Positions 28,224 to 37,187 of a DNA stretch of 64,000 bases are shown here, in pieces (position 1 is the first letter of the stretch; each line of letters opens with the position of its first letter). The stretch spans positions 86,516-150,515 of the forward strand of contig NZ_JAGSNF010000020.1 of assembly GCF_018139485.1 (NCBI RefSeq), read 5' to 3'. Both the position numbers and the translations under genes were made by a program. This stretch comes from Phycicoccus avicenniae (GTDB taxonomy: Bacteria > Actinomycetota > Actinomycetes > Actinomycetales > Dermatophilaceae). Below the pieces are notes generated by a model. It ran no database searches. It was not told where the DNA came from and saw only the letters and a list, made by a program, of their open reading frames with translations.

Positions 28224-31200
28224 GTGATGTCGACCCCGTCCGCCCCGAGCCCCAGCCCGACGCCCCGCGCGAAGGGCGGCGACCAGTTCGTCCACCTGCA
28301 CGTGCACACCGAGTACTCGATGCTCGACGGTGCGGCCCGGATCGGCGACCTCTTCGAACGGGCCGCCGAGATGGGGATGCCCGCCCTCGCGACGACCGAC
28401 CACGGCTACGTCTTCGGGGCCTACGAGTTCTGGAAGAAGGCGCAGGGCACCGGGGTCAAGCCGATCATCGGGGTCGAGGCGTACGTGACGCCCGGCACGC
28501 ACCGCTCCGACAAGACCCGCGTCAAGTGGGGCGACGAGCGCACCCGCCCGGGGGACGACGTCTCCGGCTCCGGTGCCTACACCCACATGACGCTGCTCGC
28601 CAAGGACAACGACGGGCTGCGCAACCTCTTCCGGCTCGACAGCCAGGCATCCCTCGACCAGGTGTACGCGAAGTGGCCGCGCATCGACCGCGAGCTGCTC
28701 GACCGCTACGGCTCCGGGCTCGTCGCGACGACCGGCTGCCCGTCCGGCGAGATCCAGACCCGCATCAGGCTCGGCCAGTACGACGCCGCGAAGCAGGCGG
28801 CCTCGGACTTCCGCGACATCTTCGGCAAGGAGAACTACTTCTGCGAGCTCATGGACCACGGCCTCGACATCGAGCGCCGCGTCCAGCAGGACCTCCTGCG
28901 CATCGCCCGCGAGCTCGACCTGCCGCTCGTCGCGACGAACGACCTGCACTACACCAGCCCCGAGGACGCCAAGGCCCACGGCGCCCTCCTGTGCGTGCAG
29001 TCCGGCTCGACGATGATGGACCCGAACCGGTTCAAGTTCGACGCCGACTCCTTCTACCTCAAGTCGGCCGAGGAGATGCGGCACACCTGGCGCGAGCTGC
29101 CGGAGGCGTGCGACAACACCCTCCTCATCGCGGACATGTGCGACATCTCCTTCACCGAGGGCGAGGGGCGCTACATGCCCCGCTTCCCGTGCCCGCCCGG
29201 GGAGAACGAGGAGAGCTGGTTCGTCAAGGAGGTCGAGTCCGGCCTGCGCGAGCGCTTCCCCGAGGGCGTCCCGGACTACGCCCGCCGGCAGGCCGAGTAC
29301 GAGACCGACGTCATCACGACCAAGGGGTACTGCTTCACCCCCGAGACCCCGGTGCTCATGGGCGACGGGTCGTGGCGGCCGATCGAGGAGGTCCAGGTCG
29401 GGGACGCCGTGACGTCGGTGGACACCCGGACCTTCCGGGGTCGCGGTGCGACCGTCGAGCGGGTCCTCACGCGTGAGGTCCGGGAGGACCTGCACGTCAT
29501 CCGTCCGCACGGCCAGGTCTTCCCCATCAAGGCCACGGCAGAGCATCCGTTCCTCGTCGCCCACCGGGGCTGGGTCGAGGCCGGGGACGTCCGGCCCGGC
29601 GACGAGCTGCTCCTCCCGCAGCCCGAGATCGCCCCCTACCAGGACCTCGACCTCGGGTCCCTCATGGCGGACAACGGCTGGACCGTGCGCCGCTCGGACG
29701 ACGGACGTCTCACGCGGCTGGGTGCCGGTCGCCGCCGCGCGCCCCGCCCGAACGTCGGCAGCATGCCGGAGAAGGTCGAGTGGTCCGAGGACCTCATGTG
29801 GCTTCTCGGCCTCTGGGTCGCCGAGGGACACCTGTACGACCCCGACGGCGACGTGAACCCGGGGCAGGTCGGCTGGACGCTGCACCGCGACGAGCCCGCG
29901 GTCACACGTCTCCAGGAGGTGACGGAGCGCCTCGGACTCGGTTCCCCGCGGGTGTACTCCAAGGCGTCCGCCTGCGCACCCGAGCACGCCGGTGTCACGG
30001 TGATGCTCACCAACCATCCGCTCGCGCTCCTCCTGCGGGAGCTGTTCGGCACGGGGGTTCGTGGTAAGTCCGTCCCCGAGTGGGTGCTGTCGGTCCCCGA
30101 CGCCGGTCTGCGGGCGTTCGTCGCCGGGTGGCACGAGGGCGACGGCCACGTCGACGTCCGGGGAAAGTGGATGGTCACGACGGTCAACGACGTGCTGGCC
30201 AGGCAGCTGCGGACGATCCTCCTGAGACTCGGTCAGTGGGCGACCGTGACGGGCAGTCCCAGCCAGCGGTCCTACAAGGTCCTGTGGGTCCCGGGCGGTC
30301 GCAAGCAGCCGTACAACGCCCGGTACATCGACGGTCGGTGGTGGGTTCGGGTCCGCGCGGTGGACCGCGAGGAGTACGAGGGGACCGTCTACAACCTCAC
30401 GGTGACCGGCGACCACACCTATGTGGCCGAGGGGGTCGCGGTCCACAACTGCGGCTACTTCCTCGTCGTCGCCGACTTCATCACGTGGGCCAAGGACAAC
30501 GGCATCCGCGTCGGGCCCGGGCGTGGCTCCGGTGCGGGCTCGATGTGCGCCTACGCGATGAAGATCACCGACCTCGACCCGGTGCCGCACGGCCTCATCT
30601 TCGAGCGGTTCCTCAACCCCGAGCGCCAGTCGATGCCCGACTTCGACGTCGACTTCGACGAGCGTCGCCGCGGTGAGGTCATCAAGTACGTCACCGAGAA
30701 GTACGGTGACGAGCGGGTCGCGCAGATCGTCACGTACGGCACGATCAAGGCCAAGCAGGCGGTCAAGGACTCCTCCCGGGTCATGGGCCACCCGTTCTCG
30801 GTCGGAGAGCAGCTGACGAAGGCGATGCCCGCGGACGTCATGGGCAAGGGCGTGCCGCTCTCGGGCATCTACGACCCCGAGCACGCCCGCTACGGCGAGG
30901 GCAAGGAGTTCCGCGACCTCGTCGCGACCGAGCCGTACCTCCAGGAGATCGTCGAGACGGCCAAGGGTCTCGAGGGCCTCAAGCGCCAGTGGGGCGTGCA
31001 CGCCGCCGGCGTCATCATGTCGAGCGAGCCGCTCATCGACGTCATCCCGATCATGCGCCGCCTCCAGGACGGCCAGGTCATCACGCAGTTCGACTACCCG
31101 AGCTGCGAGAACCTCGGCCTGGTCAAGATGGACTTCCTCGGCCTGCGCAACCTCACGATCCTCGACGACGCCATCGAGAACGTGAAGGCAAACCGCGGCG

Positions 31201-33005
31201 AGGACATCGACCTCGACGCCCTGACGAAGACCCTCGACGACGAGCCGACCTACGAGCTGCTCCAGCGCGGCGACACCCTCGGGGTCTTCCAGCTCGACGG
31301 CGGCGGCATGCGCACCCTGCTCAAGCTCATGCAGCCGGACAACTTCGAGGACATCTCCGCCGCCCTCGCGCTCTACCGTCCGGGCCCGATGGGCGTCAAC
31401 GCCCACACGAACTTCGCGCTGCGCAAGAACGGCAAGCAGGCGCTCATCCCGCTCGACCCCCAGCTCGAGGGCAAGCTCCAGCCCGAGATGGTCCAGGCCC
31501 TCGAGCCGATCCTCGGCACGACCTACGGCCTGGTCATCTACCAGGAGCAGGTCATGGAGATCGCCCAGAAGCTCGCCGGGTACACCCTCGGCAACGCCGA
31601 CCTCCTCCGACGCGCGATGGGCAAGAAGAAGAAGGAGGTCCTCGACAAGGAGTACGAGCCCTTCTCCGCCGGCATGAAGGCCCAGGGCTTCAACGAGGCC
31701 TCCGTCGCCGCGCTGTGGGGGGTCCTCGTCCCGTTCTCGGACTACGCGTTCAACAAGGCGCACACCGCCGCGTACGGGCTCGTGTCGTACTGGACGGCCT
31801 ACCTCAAGGCCAACTACCCGGCCGAGTACATGGCGGCGCTGCTCACGAGCGTCGGCGACGACAAGGACAAGTCGGCCCTCTACCTCGGCGAGTGCCGGCG
31901 GATGGGCATCAAGGTCCTCCCGCCGGACGTCAACGACTCCGTCGGCCAGTTCGCCGCCGTGGGCACCGACATCCGGTTCGGCCTCAACGCCATCCGCAAC
32001 GTCGGGCAGAACGTCGTCGAGGAGATCAAGAAGGCCCGCACGACCAAGGGGCGCTTCGAGTCCTTCGAGGACTTCGTCTCCAAGGTCCCGCTCGTGCCGC
32101 ACGGCAGCAGCGAGGAGGAGCGCAAGCGCTCGACGTCGCTCAACAAGCGCGCCATCGACTCCCTCGTCAAGGGCGGCGCCTTCGACGGCCTGTCCGAGCC
32201 GCGGCTCGGCCTGACCCGCGTGTACGAGCAGTACGTCGACGAGTACGCCAACCTCCAGAAGCAGCAGGTCATCGGCCAGGACAGCCTCTTCGACGCGCTG
32301 ATGGGCGGCGCCGAGGACGAGATGCAGAAGGCCGTCATGGGCCTGCCGCCGGTGCCGCAGGTCGAGTGGGACAAGAGCGTCAAGCTCAAGGAGGAGCGCG
32401 ACATGCTCGGGCTCTACGTGTCCGACCACCCCCTGTTCGGGGTCGAGCACGTCCTGCAGTCCGCGGCCGACACCCAGATCGCGACGCTCACTGCCGACGA
32501 GGGCGGTCGCCCGGAGGGCGCGACGGTGACGATCGCCGGTCTCATCACGAGCCTGGCGATCAAGCGGACGAAGAAGGGCGACCTCTGGGCCATCGCGACC
32601 GTCGAGGACCTCGCGGGGTCCATCGAGTGCCTCTTCTTCCCCAGCGCCTACATGACCGTCGCCGGGATGCTCCAGCAGGACCAGATCGCCGTCGTCCGCG
32701 GCCGGGTCAACCGGCGCGACGACACGGTCTCGATCTACGCCCAGGACCTCACCCTCCCGGACGTCACCGAGGGCCCGCGAGGACCCGTGGTCGTGACGAT
32801 GGAGACCGCCCGGGCGACGAACGAGCGGATCGAGGAGCTCAAGGGCGTCCTGACCAACCACCCCGGCTCGATCGACGTCCACCTGCGGCTCACCAAGCCC
32901 GGCCGCTCGGTCGAGATCAAGCTCGACCACGCCTTCCGGGTCGCCGCCACCGAGGCGCTCTACGGCGACCTCAAGGTGCTCCTCGGTCCCCGCTGCCTCT
33001 CCTGA
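28224..33005 (+). CDS. dnaE: DNA polymerase III alpha subunit, interrupted by an intein
   Basis: 1593 codons; after removal of a 373-residue intein (residues 370-742) the polymerase is 1220 residues, close to the usual DnaE1 size. The N-terminal PHP domain has FVHLHVHTEYSMLDGA and TTDHGYVFGAYEF. The polymerase aspartates are in PDFDVDFDERRR (about residues 804-815 of the precursor), downstream of VGPGRGSGAGSM. The C-terminal part has a helix-hairpin-helix region and an OB fold (GATVTIAGLITSL). It replicates the chromosome as catalytic core of Pol III. The GTG at 28224 is followed by ATG at 28227. The intein splits the segment just before GYFLVVADFITWAK. Confidence 0.97.
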   Translation: MMSTPSAPSPSPTPRAKGGDQFVHLHVHTEYSMLDGAARIGDLFERAAEMGMPALATTDHGYVFGAYEFWKKAQGTGVKPIIGVEAYVTPGTHRSDKTRVKWGDERTRPGDDVSGSGAYTHMTLLAKDNDGLRNLFRLDSQASLDQVYAKWPRIDRELLDRYGSGLVATTGCPSGEIQTRIRLGQYDAAKQAASDFRDIFGKENYFCELMDHGLDIERRVQQDLLRIARELDLPLVATNDLHYTSPEDAKAHGALLCVQSGSTMMDPNRFKFDADSFYLKSAEEMRHTWRELPEACDNTLLIADMCDISFTEGEGRYMPRFPCPPGENEESWFVKEVESGLRERFPEGVPDYARRQAEYETDVITTKGYCFTPETPVLMGDGSWRPIEEVQVGDAVTSVDTRTFRGRGATVERVLTREVREDLHVIRPHGQVFPIKATAEHPFLVAHRGWVEAGDVRPGDELLLPQPEIAPYQDLDLGSLMADNGWTVRRSDDGRLTRLGAGRRRAPRPNVGSMPEKVEWSEDLMWLLGLWVAEGHLYDPDGDVNPGQVGWTLHRDEPAVTRLQEVTERLGLGSPRVYSKASACAPEHAGVTVMLTNHPLALLLRELFGTGVRGKSVPEWVLSVPDAGLRAFVAGWHEGDGHVDVRGKWMVTTVNDVLARQLRTILLRLGQWATVTGSPSQRSYKVLWVPGGRKQPYNARYIDGRWWVRVRAVDREEYEGTVYNLTVTGDHTYVAEGVAVHNCGYFLVVADFITWAKDNGIRVGPGRGSGAGSMCAYAMKITDLDPVPHGLIFERFLNPERQSMPDFDVDFDERRRGEVIKYVTEKYGDERVAQIVTYGTIKAKQAVKDSSRVMGHPFSVGEQLTKAMPADVMGKGVPLSGIYDPEHARYGEGKEFRDLVATEPYLQEIVETAKGLEGLKRQWGVHAAGVIMSSEPLIDVIPIMRRLQDGQVITQFDYPSCENLGLVKMDFLGLRNLTILDDAIENVKANRGEDIDLDALTKTLDDEPTYELLQRGDTLGVFQLDGGGMRTLLKLMQPDNFEDISAALALYRPGPMGVNAHTNFALRKNGKQALIPLDPQLEGKLQPEMVQALEPILGTTYGLVIYQEQVMEIAQKLAGYTLGNADLLRRAMGKKKKEVLDKEYEPFSAGMKAQGFNEASVAALWGVLVPFSDYAFNKAHTAAYGLVSYWTAYLKANYPAEYMAALLTSVGDDKDKSALYLGECRRMGIKVLPPDVNDSVGQFAAVGTDIRFGLNAIRNVGQNVVEEIKKARTTKGRFESFEDFVSKVPLVPHGSSEEERKRSTSLNKRAIDSLVKGGAFDGLSEPRLGLTRVYEQYVDEYANLQKQQVIGQDSLFDALMGGAEDEMQKAVMGLPPVPQVEWDKSVKLKEERDMLGLYVSDHPLFGVEHVLQSAADTQIATLTADEGGRPEGATVTIAGLITSLAIKRTKKGDLWAIATVEDLAGSIECLFFPSAYMTVAGMLQQDQIAVVRGRVNRRDDTVSIYAQDLTLPDVTEGPRGPVVVTMETARATNERIEELKGVLTNHPGSIDVHLRLTKPGRSVEIKLDHAFRVAATEALYGDLKVLLGPRCLS
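29331..30449 (+). mobile_element. In-frame intein with LAGLIDADG-type endonuclease domain inside DnaE
   Basis: Residue 1 is Cys (CFTPETPVLMGDGSWRPIEE, block A). Block B has TAEHPFLV with the conserved T and H. Block F is YEGTVYNLTVTGDHTYVAEG, and block G is VAVHN followed by Cys as the +1 extein residue. The flanks join as TTKGY/CGYFLVV, which restores a continuous DnaE. The centre carries two LAGLIDADG-like helices, LLGLWVAEGH (intein residues about 158-167) and FVAGWHEGDGH (about 263-273). The second keeps an acidic pair; the first has Glu at the metal position, so the endonuclease may be active or weakened. Confidence 0.95.
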
Positions 33006-33114
33006 CGCTCCGGCCCCGGGGGTCGGGGGACGGCGCGCGTGTCGCCCCGGTGACGACCGGGTGACGAGAGGAACTCGTGGGGTGTGGTCCCTGGTCGTGA
33101 GCCGCTTCATTGCA

Positions 33115-33120
33115 TAGGGT
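33115..33120 (+). promoter_or_regulatory. -10 element upstream of the 5'-nucleotidase gene
   Basis: TAGGGT, with a leader of about 55 bases that includes AAGGAGA before the ATG at 33183. The 177-base gap after dnaE holds no other feature. Confidence 0.5.
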
Positions 33121-33182
33121 CATGCTGCGCGAGCCGCCCGGACAGGGGGCGGCCCGTGGACCCAAGGAGAGACACACCCATC

Positions 33183-34928
33183 ATGAGATCGACTCGTCGA
33201 CGCATGCTCCGCGCCGGAATCGCGGCCTCTGCCCTCGCAGCGCTCGTGGCCGGTACCCCGGCCGTGGCGAAGGACCGCCCCACCCCCCAGGGCAAGGGCA
33301 CCGGTCCGCAGCAGAGCGTGCAGATCCTCTCGTTCAACGACTACCACGGCCACATCGAGGCCACCGACCCGCCGCTGGACGAGGAGCTGGACCCGAGCCA
33401 GACCCCCGCCGGTGGCGCCGAGCACCTGGCCAGCGCCCTCGACGCGCTGCGGGCGCAGGCTCCGAAGGGCCGCTCGCTCACGGTCGCCGCGGGTGACCTC
33501 ATCGGTGGCTCGACCTTCCTCTCCGGTCTCTTCCACGACGAGCCGGCTGTCGAGACGCTCAACGCGATGGGCCTGGACGTCAGCAGCGTCGGCAACCACG
33601 AGTTCGACGAGGGCACCGAGGAGCTCCTGCGCATGCAGGAGGGCGGCTGCCACCCCGAGGACGGCTGCTACTTCGAGAACGACCCGTACGGCGGGGCCGA
33701 CTTCCAGTGGCTCGCCGCGAACGTCGTGAAGAAGGACGACGGCGAGACCCTCCTGCCGGGCACCTCGGTGAAGAAGGTCGCCGGCATGAAGATCGGCTTC
33801 ATCGGGATGACCCTCGAGGACACCCCGACCCTCGTCAACCCGGCCGGGGTCGCCTCGGTCGACTTCCTCGACGAGGTCGAGACGGCGAACGCACAGGCCG
33901 CGGCGCTGACGAAGCAGGGCGTCGAGGCCATCGTCGTCCTCCTCCACGAGGGCGGCTACCAGAGCGGGACGTACGACGAGTGCGTCGGCATCTCCGACCC
34001 GATCAAGACGATCGCCGACACGATGACCGCCGAGGTCGACGCCATCGTCACCGGTCACACCCACCAGCCGTATGTCTGCGACATCCCGGACCCGGCGGGA
34101 AACCCCCGCCTCGTCACGAGCGCCGCGTCCTACGGCCAGGTCGTCACCGAGACCACCCTCGTCATCGACCGCCGCACCAAGGACGTCGTCCGCGGCGCCT
34201 CGAGCGCCCAGAACCACCTCGTCGACCGCGCGGCCTTCCCGGCCGACGCGGAGCAGACGGCGATCATCGAGAAGTGGGACGCGCTCGCCGGCCCGCTCGC
34301 CGCGCAGGTCGTCGGCACGCACACCGAGCCGATCCTCGGTGACTCCAGCGGCAACCGCGGCATCGAGACGCCGATGGCCGACCTCGTCGCCGACGCGATC
34401 CTCTTCGGCACCGAGGCGCCGGGGGACGGCGGGGCGCAGATCTCGCTCATGAACGTCGGTGGCGTCCGCGAGGACCTCCCGCTCGAGCCGAAGTACGAGG
34501 AGGCGAGCGGCGAGATCACCTACGCCGAGGCCTACGACATCGCGCCGTTCGGCAACCTGCTCGTCTCGATGGACCTCACCGGGGCCCAGGTCAAGGCGGT
34601 CCTCGAGCAGCAGTTCGTGCCGTCCCGTAGCCGGCAGTACCTCGCGCTCGGGGTGTCCGAGGGCTTCTCGTACACCTGGGACGACAGTCGTCCCGAGGGC
34701 GACAAGGTCGTGGCCGACTCGATGACCCTCGACGGCCAGCCGATGAGCCTCGACGCGACCTACCGCGTGTCGACGCTCAACTTCCTCGCCGAGGGCGGGG
34801 ACAGCTTCACCGCGTTCACCGAGGGAACGAACCTCCTCGGCGGGCCGGAGGACCTGGCGAACCTCGTCGACTTCTTCGAGGCGAACCCGGGCCTGACGGC
34901 TCCGGAGGACCGGGTCGCCGGGCTCTGA
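33183..34928 (+). CDS. Secreted bifunctional 5'-nucleotidase / UDP-sugar hydrolase family protein
   Basis: A 581-residue protein with a signal peptide (MRSTRRRMLRAGIAASALAA, cleavage likely after PAVA). The N-terminal metallophosphatase domain has ILSFNDYHGHIE, AAGDLIGGS, SVGNHEFDEG, VVLLHEGG and VTGHTHQPY, the two-metal site ligands. The C-terminal 5'-nucleotidase domain has ISLMNVGGVREDL and YDIAPFGNLLV for nucleotide binding. It hydrolyses extracellular nucleotides to nucleosides and phosphate. No LPXTG anchor is visible, so it is probably released or wall-associated. The start is supported by AAGGAGA. Confidence 0.92.
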   Translation: MRSTRRRMLRAGIAASALAALVAGTPAVAKDRPTPQGKGTGPQQSVQILSFNDYHGHIEATDPPLDEELDPSQTPAGGAEHLASALDALRAQAPKGRSLTVAAGDLIGGSTFLSGLFHDEPAVETLNAMGLDVSSVGNHEFDEGTEELLRMQEGGCHPEDGCYFENDPYGGADFQWLAANVVKKDDGETLLPGTSVKKVAGMKIGFIGMTLEDTPTLVNPAGVASVDFLDEVETANAQAAALTKQGVEAIVVLLHEGGYQSGTYDECVGISDPIKTIADTMTAEVDAIVTGHTHQPYVCDIPDPAGNPRLVTSAASYGQVVTETTLVIDRRTKDVVRGASSAQNHLVDRAAFPADAEQTAIIEKWDALAGPLAAQVVGTHTEPILGDSSGNRGIETPMADLVADAILFGTEAPGDGGAQISLMNVGGVREDLPLEPKYEEASGEITYAEAYDIAPFGNLLVSMDLTGAQVKAVLEQQFVPSRSRQYLALGVSEGFSYTWDDSRPEGDKVVADSMTLDGQPMSLDATYRVSTLNFLAEGGDSFTAFTEGTNLLGGPEDLANLVDFFEANPGLTAPEDRVAGL

Positions 34929-34943
34929 GCACCGACGTCCCGT

Positions 34944-34980
34944 CCGAGGGCCGCATCCCCGCCCGGGGTGCGGCCCTCGG
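34944..34980 (+). terminator. Terminator hairpin after the 5'-nucleotidase gene
   Basis: A 16-base-pair stem with one bulged T and the 4-base loop GCCC, placed 15 bases after the stop. Confidence 0.85.
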
Positions 34981-34997
34981 CCGTGCCGGGGCCCGCA

Positions 34998-35003
34998 TAG
35001 GGT
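34998..35003 (+). promoter_or_regulatory. -10 element for a leaderless oligopeptidase B transcript
   Basis: TAGGGT ends 6 bases before the ATG at 35010. Confidence 0.6.
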
Positions 35004-35009
35004 GACGGG

Positions 35010-37154
35010 ATGCCGGACTTCCCGAGCCCGCCGATCGCCCCGACCCGCCCGCACACCCGCGAGCACCACGGCGAGTCCGTCGAGGACCCGTACTGGTGGA
35101 TGCGCGACCTCGAGGACCCGCAGCTGCGGGACCACCTCGAGGCCGAGAACGCCTACGCGGAGGAGATGACGGCCCACCTCGCCCCGCTCCGCGAGACGCT
35201 CTACGACGAGATCCGCAGCCGGGTCAAGGAGGACGACCTGTCCGTGCCCGTCGCCAGCGGGCCGTGGTGGTACCTCGCCCGGACCGCCGAGGGCAAGCAG
35301 TACTCGGTCCAGGTCCGGGTGCCGCGCCGCGAGGGGGAGGGCCGTCCGGACCCGGAGGCGGGGGTCCTGCCGGGCGAGGAGGTCGTCCTCGACGGCAACC
35401 TCGAGGCCGGGGACTCGGAGTTCTTCTCCCTCGGCGCGCTCACCGTGAGCCCGGACCACCGGCTGCTCGCGTTCGCCACCGACACCGCGGGGGACGAGCG
35501 GTTCGACCTCGTCGTCCGCGAGGTGACGACCGGACGGGTGCTCGACACCTCGGTCCGGGGTATCGGGTACGGCGTCGAGTTCAGCGCCGACGGCGACTAC
35601 GTCTTCTACACCCGCGTCGACGACGCCTGGCGTCCCCACCAGCTGTGGCGGCACCGCGTCGGTGATGACCCGGCGCAGGACGTGCTCGTGCACCAGGAGG
35701 ACGACGAGCGCTTCTGGATGGGGGTGAGCGGCAGCCGCGACGAACGGTGGCTCCTGCTCGGGCTGGGGTCGAAGACGACGAGCGAGGTGTGGATGCTCGA
35801 CGCGGCCGACCCGGAGGGGGAGTGGCGCGTCGTCGCTCCCCGGCGCGACGGCGTCGAGTACGACGTCGAGCCCGCGTCCGACCGGCTCCTGGTGGTGCAC
35901 AACGCGGACAGCCCGGACTTCGACCTCGCGTGGGCCCCGCTCGACGCGACGAGCCACGAGCAGTGGCTGCCCCTACTCGACTCGGGAGAGGGCGAGCGCT
36001 TCGCCGGCGTCGACGCGTTCGACGGCGCGAGCGTCCTGTCGCTGCGCACCGGCGGGCAGCCGGCCGTTCGGGTCCTGCCGCGGGACGTCACGTCGGTGTC
36101 CGGGCACGGCACGCCGTGGGACGTCGACGTCGACGAGCCGGTCCGCACCGTCGGGCTCGGCGACAACCCCGAGCCCGGGCAGTCGGCGATCCAGGTGGTC
36201 ACCGAGTCCTGGACGACGCCGCGCACCGTGCTCGACGTCGACCTCGCGACCGGCGCCCGCACGGTCCTGAAGCGCCAGCCGGTCCTCGGCGACTTCGACG
36301 CCTCCGACTACCTCGAGCACCGGGAGTGGGTCCGGGCGCAGGACGGCACCGAGGTCCCGGTGTCCGTCGTCCGCCGGCGAGGCGTCGAGCCGGACGGCAC
36401 GAACCCGGGCCTGCTGTCGGCCTACGGGGCCTACGAGATCTCCTCCGACCCGTACTTCTCCGTCGCCCGGCTCGGCCTGCTCGACCGGGGTGTCGTCGTC
36501 GCCGTCGCGCACGTGCGCGGCGGCGGGGAGATGGGCCGGGCCTGGTACGACGGCGGGAAGATGCTCGCGAAGGCGAACAGCTTCACCGACACCGTCGACG
36601 TCGGGCGGCACCTCGTCGAGCGCGGCTGGGTCGCGCCGGACCGGCTGGGGCTCGAGGGCGGGTCGGCCGGAGGGCTGCTCGTCGGCGCCGCGGTCAACCT
36701 CGCCCCGGACCTCTTCCGCGTCGTCCACGCGGCGGTGCCGTTCGTCGACGCCCTCACGACGATCCTCCAGCCGGAGCTGCCGCTCACGGTCGGGGAGTGG
36801 GAGGAGTGGGGCAATCCGCTGGAGGACCCGGAGGTCTACGCGGCGATGCGGGCCTACACGCCGTACGAGAACGTCCGGGCGCAGGCCTACCCCGCGGTCC
36901 TGGCGACGAGCAGCCTGCACGACACCCGCGTCTACGTGACCGAGCCGGCGAAGTGGGTCGCCCGGCTGCGCACGACCGTCGTCGACGACCCCGCGGAGCG
37001 TCCGGTGCTCCTGCGGACGGAGATGTCCGCCGGCCACGGCGGACGCAGCGGTCGCTACGCCGCGTGGGAGCAGGTGGCGTGGGAGTGGGCCTTCGTCCTC
37101 GACCGGCTCGGCGCCACCGAGCGCGTGCGGCCCGAGGGCTCCGTCACCGTCTGA
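35010..37154 (+). CDS. ptrB: Oligopeptidase B-type S9 family serine peptidase
   Basis: A 714-residue prolyl-oligopeptidase-family enzyme without a signal peptide: an N-terminal seven-bladed beta-propeller (blades visible as repeated DGDYVFYTRVDD-like segments) and a C-terminal alpha/beta-hydrolase domain. The nucleophile is Ser552 in LEGGSAGGLL; the acid is in SLHDTRVYVTEP; the His is in EMSAGHGGRSGRY. The segment HVRGGGEMGRAWYDGGK is typical of oligopeptidase B, which cleaves short peptides after Arg and Lys in the cytoplasm. The name ptrB is by family resemblance. Confidence 0.9.
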   Translation: MPDFPSPPIAPTRPHTREHHGESVEDPYWWMRDLEDPQLRDHLEAENAYAEEMTAHLAPLRETLYDEIRSRVKEDDLSVPVASGPWWYLARTAEGKQYSVQVRVPRREGEGRPDPEAGVLPGEEVVLDGNLEAGDSEFFSLGALTVSPDHRLLAFATDTAGDERFDLVVREVTTGRVLDTSVRGIGYGVEFSADGDYVFYTRVDDAWRPHQLWRHRVGDDPAQDVLVHQEDDERFWMGVSGSRDERWLLLGLGSKTTSEVWMLDAADPEGEWRVVAPRRDGVEYDVEPASDRLLVVHNADSPDFDLAWAPLDATSHEQWLPLLDSGEGERFAGVDAFDGASVLSLRTGGQPAVRVLPRDVTSVSGHGTPWDVDVDEPVRTVGLGDNPEPGQSAIQVVTESWTTPRTVLDVDLATGARTVLKRQPVLGDFDASDYLEHREWVRAQDGTEVPVSVVRRRGVEPDGTNPGLLSAYGAYEISSDPYFSVARLGLLDRGVVVAVAHVRGGGEMGRAWYDGGKMLAKANSFTDTVDVGRHLVERGWVAPDRLGLEGGSAGGLLVGAAVNLAPDLFRVVHAAVPFVDALTTILQPELPLTVGEWEEWGNPLEDPEVYAAMRAYTPYENVRAQAYPAVLATSSLHDTRVYVTEPAKWVARLRTTVVDDPAERPVLLRTEMSAGHGGRSGRYAAWEQVAWEWAFVLDRLGATERVRPEGSVTV

Positions 37155-37175
37155 CGGGCCCGGCGGGACCCCGGC

Positions 37176-37181
37176 TAGGGT
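37176..37181 (+). promoter_or_regulatory. -10 element for a leaderless mtnA transcript
   Basis: TAGGGT ends 6 bases before the ATG at 37188. Confidence 0.6.
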
Positions 37182-37187
37182 GCGGCC

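Noticed and set aside
28212..33110. A 1632-codon open frame antisense to dnaE
   Set aside because: It is a shadow of the high-GC third positions of dnaE: low-complexity Gly/Arg/Val/Asp translation without a recognisable domain.
33120..35957. A long minus-strand open frame spanning the 5'-nucleotidase and oligopeptidase genes
   Set aside because: It crosses two real genes and a terminator and shows no domain.
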